This document shows, piece by piece, positions 1 to 14,972 of a DNA stretch of 64,000 bases (positions are counted from its first letter, which is position 1; each line of letters opens with the position of its first letter). Below the pieces are notes generated by a model. That model was not told the DNA's origin and made no database searches. It was given only the letters and a program-made list of their open reading frames with translations. The DNA comes from Brugia malayi (Eukaryota; Nematoda; Chromadorea; Rhabditida; Onchocercidae): NCBI RefSeq assembly GCF_000002995.4, contig NW_025062479.1, forward strand, positions 8,051,721 to 8,115,720. Direction: 5' to 3'. Both the position numbers and the translations under genes were made by a program.

Positions 1-3000
1 TGAATATGTTCCAACTACCGAAAACTAACAGCAAAAAAAATGCCTAAAGTAAAAAATGGTATTTTACACTATAGTGCACTTAATAATTTATGCTATCAAG
101 ATGGGGATTCATTTTATACGCTGAACAAACGAATTTTCAGATAACAAAATGGCTTGATAAAGTTGCAAGATAAATGCTGCAATGGAAAAATTATTTATGA
201 ATGATTGTCATGAGTAAAATACAAGTAATAAAAGATGATAATACTCCGAGAATAGTGTATATGAAATGAATACCGAAGCGATTAATCAGTGCAACAAGTG
301 GAAAATTAGCAATTGAAAAAGCTGTAGCAACTGTTAACGTTAAGTGCGTTACTGAGGGATAAATAGCGACGATTTACGTGCGTCCAAAGGTTGTCAAAAG
401 CGAGGTTGTTTCTGTTTTTAAATAGTGCTTGTTCATTGTGATATTGTCGTCATTATTTATACACACAGTCACAAAGTTGAATGCTATTATATTAGACCAT
501 ATAGATGCTAAACACAACTAATCAGTCCTAAAATGAACTTGAAATAATTGTTGAAGGTAGCAGAAATATGCCATAAAAGAAAGAGAGTGAAATAAACATG
601 AAGTTAAACTATATAGAATGTAGGTGTTTCGTGCCATGCTTGTGCCATGCTTTCAATTTCATATTAATATAAATGCATTTGAAGTAAGCCCATATCAGAT
701 CTATTTTCATGTCAGACTCATTTCTCCATTTGTTTTCATTTACCGGTGTTGATGTTTCATTTCTTCAGTCCCAAATCTTGTTTTTAAAAAATGTTGGAAA
801 ATATTCCAAATTAAAAAAAAATTTTAATATATACCTAATCCTCGCACGAAAGAGTTTCAATATTTTTAGTTCGTCATTATTATTCAATATTTTTAGTCAG
901 CAGTGAACAATAATCCCAAATTTTTTCTCATTTACATGAAAAAATTACGAGTATATTTTGTAGTTTTGAACGAAAAGGCGTATAAAAATAATTTAAATGA
1001 CTTTAAAATTGGAGAAAGACAATAAATAGCGTTCAATGTAGTGTATATGGAGAAAGAACAATAAATAGAAAGACAATAAATAACGTTTAATGTGGTATAA
1101 TATAGTATGAGATAATTAGGCTCCAATTAACTTCTTGAAAAACTAACTTTTTTAACCAGCAAGGATTTCTTTTTCCTATGTAGCGATTTTTTCTTTTTTT
1201 CTTTTCTTTTTTTTTTTTTTTTTTTTTTTAGAAATGGCAAGAAAAAACTGAAAGCGTGAATATATGATTTAGCATGCACTTTTGTCCATAAAAAGATAAT
1301 GCTTATGATGTTTAAAGAAGAAAAATGTCTGTATATTCCAACCATTTTAAACTCTTCAAAAAATGACATTACATTAAAATTTAGTCAATAAATAACTAAC
1401 AACAGCCAACAGCTAACAGAGCAAACTAGCAGTGTTATGGAGAACTGAGGAAGTGACAACCAATTTTGCAAGGAAGTTATAACTTTTAAACTTCCTTCAA
1501 CCACAAATTCAACATCGTTCAGGATAAAATTCTCTTAAAAGAGGACAAATGTTCTGGCTATTGTACAAATAAAATCCAAAGTCATCATAATTGTTGGTTC
1601 TTCTAGATAGAATAAAAAAGCCAGTGGAAATAAAAGCTAGAATTTACAATCGTTTGTGGCAAGCAAATAATCTTTCAATATGGATTTTGTTGAGGTGGTA
1701 TAGCAATAATTCTATGTGGAAATTTGTTAACCTTTGTATGTAATAGAACATTTGACCTATTTAAATTATAAGAAAGATGAATGAACAGCGATTAGTAAAA
1801 TCTACAACAGAAACAACAGAAACTAGAAGTCATAACATTTTCTGATAAAAAAAAATCTGTAATTTATATCATTATCTCTTGGAAAAAAATTAAGATTGCA
1901 GAGCTATTCTGAAACAGTATGCATCAAGCTGAGGTCAAATTAAGAAATTTATTATTTCGTATTTGTCTTATCCTACTCAAAAGAATTATTCTTTGTTTTT
2001 GAGCATGTTAAACTTATTGAATTTAGATTTATTTGGATTATCTAGAAAATGAATTTTGCGCGGCGTCGCCTATCTTAAAAACTTCATGCAAGCACACTTA
2101 TTACGTTACGAATTTATTTGTCACAGCTGATACTTTGCTTATCATCAAACCATATTTTAAATGAATTTAATTTCAAAATTTTTAATTAGTTTAATCTACA
2201 CCAGATTTCTTTTTCCATATTTCCCAGCACAAAAGAAAATGTGCTGATATACGGTTTTCTAAGAGGAAAAAATACTCTTAGTGCCTGGTTTAAATTTACT
2301 GGAACAGGAATGTTCCAATCGCCTTTTATTAATAGGAATGTTCCACCTTTTATTATTTCATTAAAGCAAATGCGGCTTCCTTCAATCTGACCTAAAAACT
2401 TTAAAATGTATGAAACAATATGCTAATATAAAAAAACCGTATGAGATAGAATGACCCTTAATCCCGGAATTTGGAATTTCAAATTTAAGCTCAGCTACAA
2501 ATACAGGTTCCATACATCACAATCATATTTCAATTATTCGTATTTATGAAAGACAACTGCAAGAACAAAGTTTATTGTGAGTTTATGCAACTGATCCATT
2601 GGACAAAAACATAGTTCAAGTGTGTAAAAGAACACCCATACTTCAACCTATTCCTTTCCTCAATCAGACTTCCTTATTCCTACAAATCCGAAAAACTTCT
2701 GTCAAAACAAAAATATTGTTTGATAATGATGTAAAAACATTTAAATAAATGGTACCAGTTTGTTGAACATTTCAAACCAGCCATAATCAGTTCTGTTAAA
2801 GTGAGAGCAGTTAGGAGTGTTTTGAGCTTTGTAATGAAATAGCACTTCACTGATAAAAAATAACAGTATTCTACTTACTTACTTGTCGATGTCATACACA
2901 AACATGAGATAGTTTTTACAATGACTGTTAAAAAAACAGTTCGCAAACGTACTATACACGAACTATGTAAACGTACGCAACCAATATACACAAAAACTGT

Positions 3001-4315
3001 TTCTGCACTCTTTATTTTCATTCATAAATCCCATCTCCTTAATAACGCAGCTACTTTAATTTACTCACTGATTTCTCACTACCAAATTATTTTATATATC
3101 GCAAAGTCAAATGCCAAATATATAATATCTCTGCTATTCGCTTATGAACTGGAAACAATGAGCAATACCCAAAATAAATTAAAAGGAAAGTCCATCGAAT
3201 AGAAATATATCCTTTCAACTGCCTGACTTCCTCCGAGCTAATCTCAACATTACCTCCAAAGCTTTACTCTTACCTTACGCTTGCAAAACCATCTAGATTA
3301 TACTGACAAATAACATTATTACTTCAAATTTATACTTGCATTTCCCACTTTTATGTAACTTTTAAAAAATTGTTCACTGTGAATAAATCGACGCCTTTAA
3401 AACACATTCTTAGCTACTTAACTTTTCATGCAACAGATTGTATAAACATCTCCAACAATGCACTGGCTCTCTTTGTCACAAGTACAAAATCAGACACTTT
3501 GCAATCGTAATATTTCTCCTCATGGATAAGGCGATTTTGACAGCCCAACAAACTCAAATTAAAATATAACATTAGTAATTGAGAAACCCCAAATGAGAGA
3601 TGCAGAGAAAAACGAAATGGAAAACTAACAAATCAGGAAGATTATGAAAACGGATAAGGTTTTTTTTTTTTTTTCCTCTACAAAATATTTAGATGAACTC
3701 ACTATATAATAAATATAATTACGAAGCACAACTGGAAGTGAAAATAATGATGATAAGCGCCAACAAAATAAAGTGTAAAACTACGCTCCCTACCAAGAAA
3801 TTCAAAGCTCCGTTTTTCAAGTCTACTTTGTCAATACGAAGAAAATTCTTTCTCTAGCTTCAAGTGATAACCAATATTATTGTTTGCATTCTCCATTATC
3901 CGCAGTCATTCTGAGATGATATTCAAACATGAAGTACAGAAAGCATCACAACGAACCGAGATTTAAAGATTAATGTAAACAGGAAACATGGAACATATGA
4001 AGTGAAAAGACAGAAATTACCAAAAATTTGTTCAATGCATATCAAAAATTTTATCACTTATTCATTCGCATTGCCTTCATCCACTGTCTGCAGTTTTCCC
4101 GAATGGAATAACCCTCGAATCACCAAACAATCTCTGTTGTTCTGGTAAACATTTTATGGTGCATTGGTATCCCATCAAATTTCTTTCCGAATATTCCATA
4201 AGCACGGAGAGCTTTTCAGATTGGATTTCTTCACCGATCATTCTAGCCTCTTCCACTAAATTGTCAAATTTTCTTCAGTATTCTAAAAATTTTAGTTCCT
4301 TCGATTCTAATTCTT
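1..4315. other. Non-coding flank downstream of the MCT gene
   Basis: No gene is supported here. Open frames are short (up to 93 codons at 2921-3202, +), AT-driven, lack splice context and match no family I recognise. Seen: a long T run near 1204-1229; an imperfect direct repeat of about 35 bp around 1013-1102 (GAAAGACAATAAATA..GTT.AATGT.GT); and two copies of AGGAATGTTCCA at 2306 and 2334. The part nearest 4316 is presumably the 3' UTR of the transporter on the minus strand. Confidence 0.6.
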
Positions 4316-7300
4316 TTATTTTAAGATTACTTTCACAAGGCAATTACCGGTTTCTTTCGCAAATTCATTATGCCTACAACGATGAATGGCTGGAATAAGG
4401 CATGAAATCAAACCAGACAATAGTATAATCACACCAGCAAAATAAAATGACGCATCATATGAGGCAAACATATCATAAACAATTCCTGCAATTCATCATA
4501 TCTAAATCAATTTCACCATAATTTCGACATTTCAAGCTGCTGATAATTTACCTGCTAAAGGTGTTCCTAATAATGATGCTATACCCCTGCTGACAACTAA
4601 TAGACCGAAAGAATTCGTTAATCGATCCAAACCTAATTCATCTACCAACACGATTGATGTAAGAGAAATATATGCAGCTGAAAAAAGTTTTTCAACATAT
4701 AATTTTGTTCAAACAGTAAAACTCAAAATGTTTTAATTGTGTGCTTCAAAAATGTCGGATTTAAAATATCTAAAACGCGTATGCTACTAAACATATTAAA
4801 AATAATTGGTCTGGTCATTTTTTCCAAATTACAACGAAAATTAATTAGACATTTTCCAGGTTATAGGGAATTGAGCATAAAATGACAATACGATATACTG
4901 CTACGAATAAATTTATTAATTTAACAGAACTAACAGATTATGAATCCAAATAAAATGGAGTAAACCAGGAGACCCCCATAGCCAGGAAACAGTGGACATA
5001 AACAGGTAAGCACACCACATCCAAGCAATGCAAAATTGTTTATTGTTAATGCTGACAGCCAGCCACGATCCGCTAACCAACCAAATGCTATTCGGCCTGC
5101 AAATAGCCTACTTTAACTTTGTTCTGTAAGAGTATTGACCTAATGTGAAGGTCAATCTATATTCATTTACAATTTCTATGACGTCGCATACCGATCGGGT
5201 TTGTAAAGGTCAAATAAATCAAGATATTTTTCAATTCACTGAACCTTGCTTAATCCCACGCATTTCACGCAGTGAATAACAGCTCTCATATTTTTTCAAA
5301 GGCCCTAGAAATGCTCATTATTTACTTAGTTTGGTTCTATTTGTACATAATAAACAAATGAGAAAATTAAGTGAAAGCAGATATCTCTAAACTACAAAAA
5401 GGCATTAACATTCAAAGGTTTTCGAATGCTAAGTCCTTTTTAAAAGAAAACTGGAAAAGTATTGAAAAAAAAAAACAAAAACAAAAACCGGACCAATGGT
5501 GTTGGTAATGCCGATTACTGATAAAAGTAATGAACCGCTAGCTTTGGTATGCCCTTTTGCAACAGCCATATCAATGAGAAACATAAAAGGCACGTAAAAC
5601 CCAAGCATTCCACATAAATTTGATATGCAAAGTAAGAACATAGCTGGTTCCTTCAATAACGAAATATCAATCATTTCACTCAAAACATTGCGAATACTTA
5701 CTGGAATGCATTCACACCTCCTGAAAATCATCATACTAAAGCACCTCATAATTAGTTGCAAAGTATCAATCATTTTACTCTGACAATTCAGTAGCATGCG
5801 ATTCCTTCAAACTATAGGAAGGAAACTATTTCTAGAAAACTGAAATTTGTTCATTTTCATAATTGAGTCACAGTGAATACATCTGCAAAGACTCAAAGAC
5901 CTCCTTTCCATGACAAATTTACTGAAAAATCAAATATTTTTTTTTTCTACCGTAAAAGATGGCGATCAACAAGTGGTGAAAAAATAAATAGTTTCAGATT
6001 CTACTACTTATTTCATGTCTTAATCGGTAGTTCCAGATATGGCAGTGCATTGTTATTTCAACTTTCTCGTGCGTAATATAACAAAACATTTAGCAAAAGA
6101 GATTTTCAATACAATTATCAACTAACCTGTCAGTATAATAATCGACAAGTTGATCCAGCTGTTCGTCTTCTTCCCCAGTAGCTCCATGATTACTATGTAA
6201 TTTATTAGGCGTGTCGCTAATTTCGTCTACCTGTGACACGCCAGCAATTGCATGGCCAACAGCTGATGCAGAGATCGAGATTTGTGATTCTCTATATGAC
6301 TGGTAATTACTACCTATAAAAAGAGGATTTGGATTGCATGGGTTAAAATAGATTTATAGCATATGATCACATAAATTTTAACACAACTAAATACAGATGA
6401 ACATCGATTTTGAGATACGATAAACACAATACCTTCGGACTTGAATTCAGGTAGATTTCGGATTGAACCAGAATAAAATATATCTCGTCGACTTAGTGGT
6501 TTGTTGAACTCTTTAATGCTGCTCTGAAAATACTCTGCAAGTCTAAGAAACATGAAACATTGTTCCTTTAAAATATGGAATTAAAAAAGATCAACTAACT
6601 GCAACAGACAACAGCGACTCAGCACCCTTCATTTGCGACGACTGCGACAAAAGGTTCATCGAGTGTGCGAAACTAAGTAATGATATTCTGTTTAAAACAT
6701 TAGCTAAATTGCCATGATTCGTTTTTAGATCGGTTGCCGATGCAGTCTTGTTATTTATACTATAAGCATATAATCGTAACAATATGAAAGTGCGGAATAC
6801 TAACCCATAATAGAGTATGAAACCATCCTTTTATGAAGCATTTCAGCTGTTAACTTTCCCTTGCAAACATTTTCAAAGAATGACAAAACCGCTTCTTTCC
6901 TAAGATTCTTGCCGCTTTACTAATATTTTAATTCTAGAAATTTCTGAGTATGTAACGTATTTTAGAATGTCAATGTACTGAGATAACTAATGTTGTGAGG
7001 AATTTGTGCATGGAAAGAATACTTCCAGCAATCGATAGAACTTCATTCACTAAAGCTTGCATAGAACATAGAACAACTTAGCGTCGAATTGGAGAACGAG
7101 TCTTGGTTTGAGTCTTTATCTATCTAAATGAACAGCCCCGCCTTTCTCACTCCTTTGTTCCTGTCAGTGCACTTCCCTTCATCTTTCATATATCATGAAC
7201 CTTGCTTCCGGATCTCTTGCTTTCGCTGATAGCCGCTCAGTTGAATCACTATGTATACCACTATTTTTGCTAGTCATGTTTTCAACAGCCGGTGCCAACA

Positions 7301-9653
7301 GAGTCGCTTCGTCAAATTGGTGTGTTTCACTTTCACTCTGTGTATTAGGTACACGCCTGAACTTTTGAAGGTTATTCTCGTCTGTCGCACTATCTATAAA
7401 TATTTCATGAGTTGGAAGAAGTCGGCTCAAAATAATATAAAGGTCACTATTAACAGTGATTAAATGATAGTCTTAGAAATTTTAAACAGAATTAATCCCT
7501 TGCTTTCATCGAAATAACGACTACTCAATTACAAGGGTGCAAAATAGTCTAACCTTTGCTTTCCTCATCATTTGTTTCCCATTTTTTCTCTTTTGATTTC
7601 AGAAGCTACAATAAATTAATATGAAGAGTTTTCCACACAAAATTTTCACTCCATCCTTGCTTGAATGAATAAATAAATTACAGTAGATATACGAACCAAT
7701 TCTTCCACATCAGTTTCCGTATTCTCCTTTCCTCTTTTAATTGCGGGTGCTTGCAACGGTCTGTATAGTAATCCATAAATAGTGCTCGAAAAACTCAGAG
7801 CAGCAAGTGAACAGATAGCGATTTTCCACCCAAACTCTGGAATTCATTTCAAAAAAATGAAGAAAAAAAAGAAAAATTCTATTATATTACTATGTATATA
7901 TAAAGCATACGATTGATGACGACTATGCACAGAGGTGGAAGTACAAATGTCCCAACACCTGAACCAGCAACAGCAATGCCAGTTGCAATCGAACGTTTCT
8001 TCTCAAAATAATAACCAACAGTAACGATTGAAGGAAGGTAAATGAGTCCAAAACCAGTTCCTATAAATAACACATTCATATACCATTATCACTCCTCTTT
8101 AAAAATATTAATTTTTGAAAGTATTCCATTCCACTGGTTAACCCTAATCGGTGACGCATTTCTCCATAAAAAATGCATGGCTATGTCTTTTCTAGAATCA
8201 GTTAAAAATAAAACAGCTTCTTTTGAATTACCAGCAAGAAATCCATAGAAAATCATAAACACGTAGATACTCGAACAAAAGATTGAAGCTAAAAACGATA
8301 AACCAGCCACAAAGGAACCAATTATGACAACCATTCGAGCGCCATATTTATTCACCAAACCACCAGCAACTGGTCCTTGAATTAATTTTGATCTATGTAT
8401 TGCACTCCCTTAATCAACATTTTGCAATACTTTTTCAAATATTGCGGCAAAACAAACCGATCAGTAAATAACAACCAATCAATAGGGAACCAATCAGCGA
8501 AACCAAAGCCTTAGATGCATTGAAATAGTCCTGGTAAATACTCATGAAAGCACCAAATGAATTAGCGATACCATCAACCACAAAATTTGACATGAATGCG
8601 GCAAATACGATTACCCATCCATAACCACCATCTGGCGGTGCTGGCAAAACATCGTTGAAGTTTCCTTCCTCGGAACCATCTTTATCACCTTCAATGTTAG
8701 AAAAACATTATGAATTACCTAGAGTTCTCCTTTATGAATCGTGTTCTTTCATAGCATAGAAAATGCACACCTAACCGTTCTACTGCATCTGACTGATCAG
8801 AGTAAATTCGAAAGATCACTTCAATGCTTCGAAAATGCAAAATTCAAATACCAGTATCACATGTGCATTAATTCACAACGTGTAAGAATGACAACCGACG
8901 TAGTAAAATTGTTTTTATAGGGTTCATCTTTATGCTTAATTATTCGACTACTGAATTCACTTATGCTACAGTTGTAATGATTAGTATGCACAGCTTCTTA
9001 TTTTCTTTTGCATTAAATAGAAGTGTCGTATAACAGTACAACACTAATGCTGAGAAAAGATACAAACACACTGCAGCAATCCTGAGCGTTGTCATGATTG
9101 CATTTACCGCCCATATTTTCACCATTACACGCTTCTGCTTCATCCGGATTTGCTAAAAGTCAACTTTTATGCATCGGTGGTTTTATGATCTATTGATTAA
9201 AAATTATTTTTGCTCTTTCTCCAAACGACATTCTTACTGTTTATTTTTCATTAATGGAAATGAGAAGAGGTATAAATGAAATAATGACAATGGGTGTTTA
9301 TGTTCAACATGCGGAAGTATCTCAATAAGAACATCGCATTGAAATTCTAAACGAACTCGGCGACATCAGAAAATATACCGTGCCCGTTCCTTTTTGAATT
9401 ATCTTCAGCAGGCAATAATTTACTAGACGACTGATTGCCATTAACAGCAACTGGTGGTAGATCTCTCCCAGTGTCACCCTGCAAACAGAAATGAATAACA
9501 GTTACAAATTGTAATGACTTCACATTATTTTCTCTAAATGGATATTACTAGCTTATATTTATCAATTATTATAAAAGATATTTCCCAACAAACCTGAGTT
9601 CCTTCAGTAAACCAGGCACCATTTATTGGTTTCATACTCTTCTCAATAGGCAT
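4316..9653 (-). CDS. Monocarboxylate transporter-like protein (SLC16/MCT, MFS)
   Basis: Probable plasma-membrane major-facilitator transporter of the SLC16 family, which moves monocarboxylates or related solutes, often with protons. About 15 exons join in compatible phase: 9653-9594, 9478-9379, 8688-8458, 8375-8232, 8060-7911, 7836-7697, 7605-7554, about 7424-7201, 6759-6600, about 6543-6433, 6313-6127, 5720-5494, 5096-4935, 4677-4552 and 4485-4316, giving roughly 740 residues. Family marks are the TM1 motif [15 protein letters not shown] and the TM4-5 motif [35 protein letters not shown] is the usual TM8 region. A long hydrophilic loop between the two six-helix halves includes [16 protein letters not shown], as in invertebrate MCTs. 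The start at 9653 lies 13 bases after a TTTCAG acceptor. The joint between the 7605-7554 exon and the next one is not phase-clean, so that boundary is uncertain. Substrate cannot be read from sequence. Confidence 0.9.
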
Positions 9654-9672
9654 ACTTGTTATTTTTCTGAAA
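9654..9672 (-). promoter_or_regulatory. Likely spliced-leader acceptor before the MCT start
   Basis: On the minus strand ATTTCAG is followed by a 13-base leader and then ATG at 9653, with no upstream exon that I can identify. In nematodes this spacing is typical of SL trans-splicing, so it supports 9653 as the start. An ordinary 5'-UTR intron is the alternative. Confidence 0.4.
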
Positions 9673-12600
9673 TCGTAGATGTCAAGTCCATTCTGTTTAA
9701 GACGACATCAAAAAGCGCAAAAAATATTAACTCTATATCTTTTAATGAGCCTACTTGGTAAGAAATCTGAAAGACAGCAATTTATTAAAAGACGCAACAG
9801 TTAACATATCAATAGAGCGCTAAATTAATTTGACAATTTCAAGTAGAGATCTTATAATAAAAATAATGTACATTCCGCATCAAATGGTAAGAAAATGAAA
9901 ACATCGAAAAAATTGTGGAATTCGCTCATCAGCAGCTCTTAAACGTTCTCCAGAGAATGATGTCAATATTTGAACCAGATTCTATTTCCGTTTTTTACTT
10001 CAGTAAAAATTTTCAAATGATTTCAAGGCTATTTTTTCTGTGGTTTGAATAGCCACAAGAAGTTTTAGAATCAAAGTTCACCGCAAATCTAAATGAAAAA
10101 CTATGTTCAGAAAATTGAAATTTAAATACAATTTAGGACCACATGCCTGAGTTTCATTGAGCACAGTGTTTCCTATATTTTTTTTAAGACGAAATATTAA
10201 TAACAGTTGAAAAGGCAAGTGGGAAACGAAGAAAGAACATGGAGAAAAGGAAAACGTTATCTGGTGTGCAGCAGAAAGACAACTAGCTGTTCATACGATC
10301 ATTTATGTCCTTGAATAAAGCATTCACCATTTTCCAAGCATGCCCCTCAGTCGTTCTGGTATAAAAAGAAATAGAAAATACAAACCGATAGACACATTAA
10401 GTCTTTGGTCTGATATAATTATTGTTTGCTAAATAAATTGACATTGATGTAAGTTAAAAATTAATTTCTTTAATGCAATTAACCAAAGAACAAAGATCCT
10501 TCTCTGATAAGAATTTCAGAAACCACTCTGATTTTACCAGTCAGACAATATATTATCAAAACGGCTTATAATATTCCTCAAATTACTTATGCACTAGAGA
10601 TATGGAATACATTTAAAACTTTAAAAGAATAAAAATGTTGGAGAAATATACTCAGATTTTAGAATATTATTTTCCGCAATTTTAATAAGCTAAAAAAAGA
10701 CAAAACTATTTCGTTTGTTACTTAGAGAAAAATTCGTCTAAAGGGAGTAATCACTTTATGATTAAAAAATCTATAGCACCAAAGTATAGCACTGAACTTT
10801 CCTATTCTAGGTCCATATAAATGCAAATACAAAAATTTCTCAATTTCAGTATTTTCAATTTTTTGGCAAAAACTTTTGGAACAATTTTATAATTATTCAC
10901 ATTAGGATAATACAAATTTGGCTTTCAAGAAGTGCTCTAAGAGGAAAAGAAATGCGACTCGATTTTAAAATGAGTAACTCGAGTTGAAACAATTAACAGT
11001 AAATATCAAAACGAGCAACTCACACTCTTGAAAGTGATACCCTCTACTAATAAAAATATGATGACGGAAACCGAAATACTGGAACATCCAAAGTAAATAA
11101 GGGAAGTTGAAGCAGTGACAGAGCTTGGAGGAAAATCAAAGCACAAAGTTGCAAAGGTTACTGATGCAAACCATTCTACATATCAAACGCATACCCATAA
11201 CAACATCTCTATTTGTCTGCAATATTGCATGTACTTCTATTGTTTTTGGAAGTTACATTTCAGCCATTCCATTACACAATTACAAGCTAAGTTTCATTCC
11301 AAACTTCATACATTCTGCTGCATTTTTCCAGACCTCTGTTATTTTTTTTTTTTTAAAAAAAGGCAAAACAGTTCATCACTAAATGTAAAATAAATTCTAC
11401 GACCTGTCTTTGGAAACGTGGATAACGAAATAATTACTCTCTAATTACAATTTCACTAAGGACAACAGAGATATTTGGCACCACATAAATTCGCTAAAAG
11501 GAACGAAATGGCGTCGTTTCAAGTTTCAGAAGGATGAAGAAAAAATATAATAATGTGAATTATGAGCTACAAAAAACCATTATCTTTGGAACAAGAAGTG
11601 ACAAAGTAAGGGGCCAAAAAAATGACAGTTCACAATGTACAGACGATACAGAGGAAACATCAGTCAATTTTGATTCCTTTCAAATTGATTAAAGGTATAC
11701 ATCTGAACTAAAAGTGAAATTTTTGCATTATGGTGATATCGTTCTATGAAAACTTACCAATATTATTTAGTGAAGTAAAAACATTGTTTATGTCAACGTG
11801 CTTACATTCATACCTAATCTTTTTTTTTCGTGTTCCGCAACTGCTGCTCCACTGCTATCTTCTCATGTGCCATGCGACTTAAGAAGTAGCGACTCATTTC
11901 TACCAGTTGAAAAAAAGAAAGGATGTAGTCCAAACAAAGCACTGAACTTCCAATTTTCACATCATGGTGTTGTAACGAACCATATCATTTAATACTAATA
12001 TGTATTACTTTTTTCAAGTCTTAACAACTCATATCGAACAAACATGCATTAGCAAACTGGTTCCGCTTATAAAAAAAAAAAACGTTTTACTCGGGTAATT
12101 AGTAGGGCAACGATATCCAGAAATGAATTACTAATAGAAAATATGCTAAGAGTTAATACACTGGAGTGGAAAAGAAGAGAAATATAAATCTGGAGTAAGA
12201 CCGTGGCTTGCAGCATGTGATTTTCTCAAGTATTTACCCTTTAGAGAGCAGAACTTCAATATCAGATGAAGAAAGCAACCACAAGCAGAATGATGGATTC
12301 AAACAATGCTTTAAATCCTCTTCTTTTCAATCACTGCTCAAAATTAATTGGGATAAAATAGGGAAGGCAAACTGCCAACCTTAGGCAAATCGATTAGGGA
12401 CAGAAAGATGAAAAGTCAAAATGTCTCGCGCCTACCGGCTGGAATAAAAATATATCAGAAGATTGACGTGCATTGTTGATAAATTGACCACAAAAAGGTA
12501 GTAATGATAATGACTAAAGAGTGGCGTTTGGAATGGAACAACGCTGTTCCTAGCACACCCATCATTCTGGACTGATCGTACACACATACATGCGCCTAGA

Positions 12601-14972
12601 TTTCCAAGAGCATAGCGCGACATAGTGAGACAGATGGCTGCACCATCAGGACACGAATAAAGCCATGCCAGTGCTATCAGTCTCTTGAACAAGTGTGGAT
12701 TGGACGAAACCAATGATGAGACTTCAAACTAGATGGTCCTCGTTTTCATACACCGCATTAAATGGACGAAAATTTATTGCATTCATTTAGCGTTACGAAC
12801 ATTCAGAAACATTTACAAATGTTTAACTCTGAAATAATGAAAAAAACGAGAATGCTAGAATTGTTAGTCGTTGACAAAATAGAGTTTGCAGAAATGGACC
12901 AAGAGTAACAAGCATCAGTCAAAACCAACAAACTATTTTTTAAACATTGCAAGAAAGAAATTTCAAAATATGATAAAATAAAGATGAAGAAAAGACGAAA
13001 TATATGACAATGTAGAGTTCTCGAACACCAAAATTCGTTCAACATTATTAATAGTTGTCAATTAGTGTGTCAATATACATTCAATGCATACCATTTTAAT
13101 ACTCAATTTATGGGAAACACGAAGGACAACACACATGTGGGAACTGCTGAATAATTAAGACAGCTGTCTAAAGCTACAAATTCCTTTAACACTTAGCAGC
13201 TAACAGCCCTCTTTCAAGTTACTCATTCTAATAATCCTATTTCAAAACTGACGACAATGGTAACGCGATTAATGAGGAGCAATGATCTCACGATGAGAGT
13301 TTTGTTCAGAATGCTATCCCTTCCACTTTATGGCTACAATAAATGAATTCAAATATCAAATTAATGAAACATCTATATTTTGCAGTTTCAGCATATCACA
13401 TGCTGGGGACTTTTTCATGTCATATGAGAATCAACAAATTGAAGTAATGATCATGATCAGCAAACTCCTCCTCGTATCCAATCTCTAGTGCAGGATTTTT
13501 CCTTCTTTCTTAAAGACAACATTATTCTCTTCAATAAATATAATGCTGACAAATACCATAAGAGGTATGCAATGGCCTTCACTGTAGGCTCTTATCAATA
13601 AGATGATTTTCAGTGCTTTTTATAACAATATTAAAATCAACAATTCATTGAAATTCTTGATTGTGAATTTGAAAGAGTTCTTCTAGAATGAAAAAAAAAA
13701 TTTAAAACAATTGGATAAAATGAAAGTTTGTTTGTGTGGAAGGAAAAGGAAAGAACAAGATAGAAGAACAAGCAGGGAGGAATGAGGTTTTAAAAAATGA
13801 GTAATTTAACTAACCAAAGCTCTAAATTGAAATAACAGGTGATATATGAACAAAATTTCTCTGATTTCCTAATTGTCTTTCAGGTGAAAGAAAAACAGTT
13901 CATAAAAGAGAAAAAGGTTTTACGACATTCCCTTTTTCACGGATTTATTCTATTTCTGAAAATAACGCATATTTAAGAACTGTTTACCAGGAAACTGATC
14001 AAAATTAAGCACAAATACTCCTAGTTACCCACAACAATTTCAAATTCGAGAAAAACTGACCACTCTTTCATCAACGTTTAAAAAATCATTTGAGCAACTG
14101 TTTATTCCAATACAATGAAAAGTAAACGATTGTGTAAATGGCTTTAAAATGGGATAGTGTGCATTTCTAAATGTCGGTTAAGATACTAACACAATTGAAG
14201 ACATTACCGTAGCCTACTCATCACAAATCTACAATTCCTTCCTATGTTTTTCCATTTCTTCTTTTGTCTTATCAGCTCTTATCACTGTTAATTTTCCTAA
14301 ATTATACTATTGTGACACTTAACAAATTCGAGGGACTGTGATTTTTTCTCTTGCACCACAACAATTTCTTAAAACAAATTCTTTCCAAACTTTAAGATTT
14401 AATTGATTATCCCGAGATATTTGATATACTTATAATAATCATCGCTATAGCAGTTTTTCATGCAATGCCTTTTAGCGGTTGTCATATAAAGGAAGCAACC
14501 AACAACCTTTTTTTTTGTCCTCTTACCACGACGGTTCATTTCACCCGAATGTCCCGGACTGCACGAGATGATATCAATTCGATTCCAATTTTTTATCTTC
14601 CATTTTCAGTTCTGGTGTGTTTATAGTTCATGTCAAGTAGCAGCTTGCGAAATTATTTGATTTTTACGTCAATCCATTTTATCCCTCACTTCGCATACGT
14701 CCAGATGTAAGGCATCATTTTGCATTGGCATTGTAAAAATTCGTGACGAGGACCAACCGTAAATTACTTTTTATTTCAATGTACAAACTGGAGAAGTAAA
14801 CTTAAAAAAATCAAACTGATGTTACTTGTTGAATGAGATTGGGAGATAGATTAGTGGGACTTCATATCTTTCTTAGAGAAGGTAACCTATGACAAAAATT
14901 TTCACGTATGCTTGTGCATGTTGAATATTGGTTTACTGCTGTATTTTTCGCGAAATTTTCCACGCTCTTTTT
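9666..14972. other. Intergenic region between divergent MCT and PERK genes
   Basis: About 5.3 kb without a supported gene. Candidate frames (11115-11393 +, 12432-12713 -, 12803-13045 -) are short, mutually overlapping and rich in AT-type residues, with no recognisable domain. The region should contain promoters and 5' sequences of both divergent genes, but no specific element can be assigned by eye. Homopolymer runs occur at 11340-11360 and 12071-12081. Confidence 0.55.

Noticed and set aside
2921..3202. 93-codon open frame on the plus strand
   Set aside because: AT-driven composition, no domain, no splice or leader context, and no neighbouring exon in phase.
12432..12713. 93-codon open frame on the minus strand in the MCT-PERK spacer
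   Set aside because: Somewhat GC-richer than its surroundings, but no acceptor, start context or recognisable domain.
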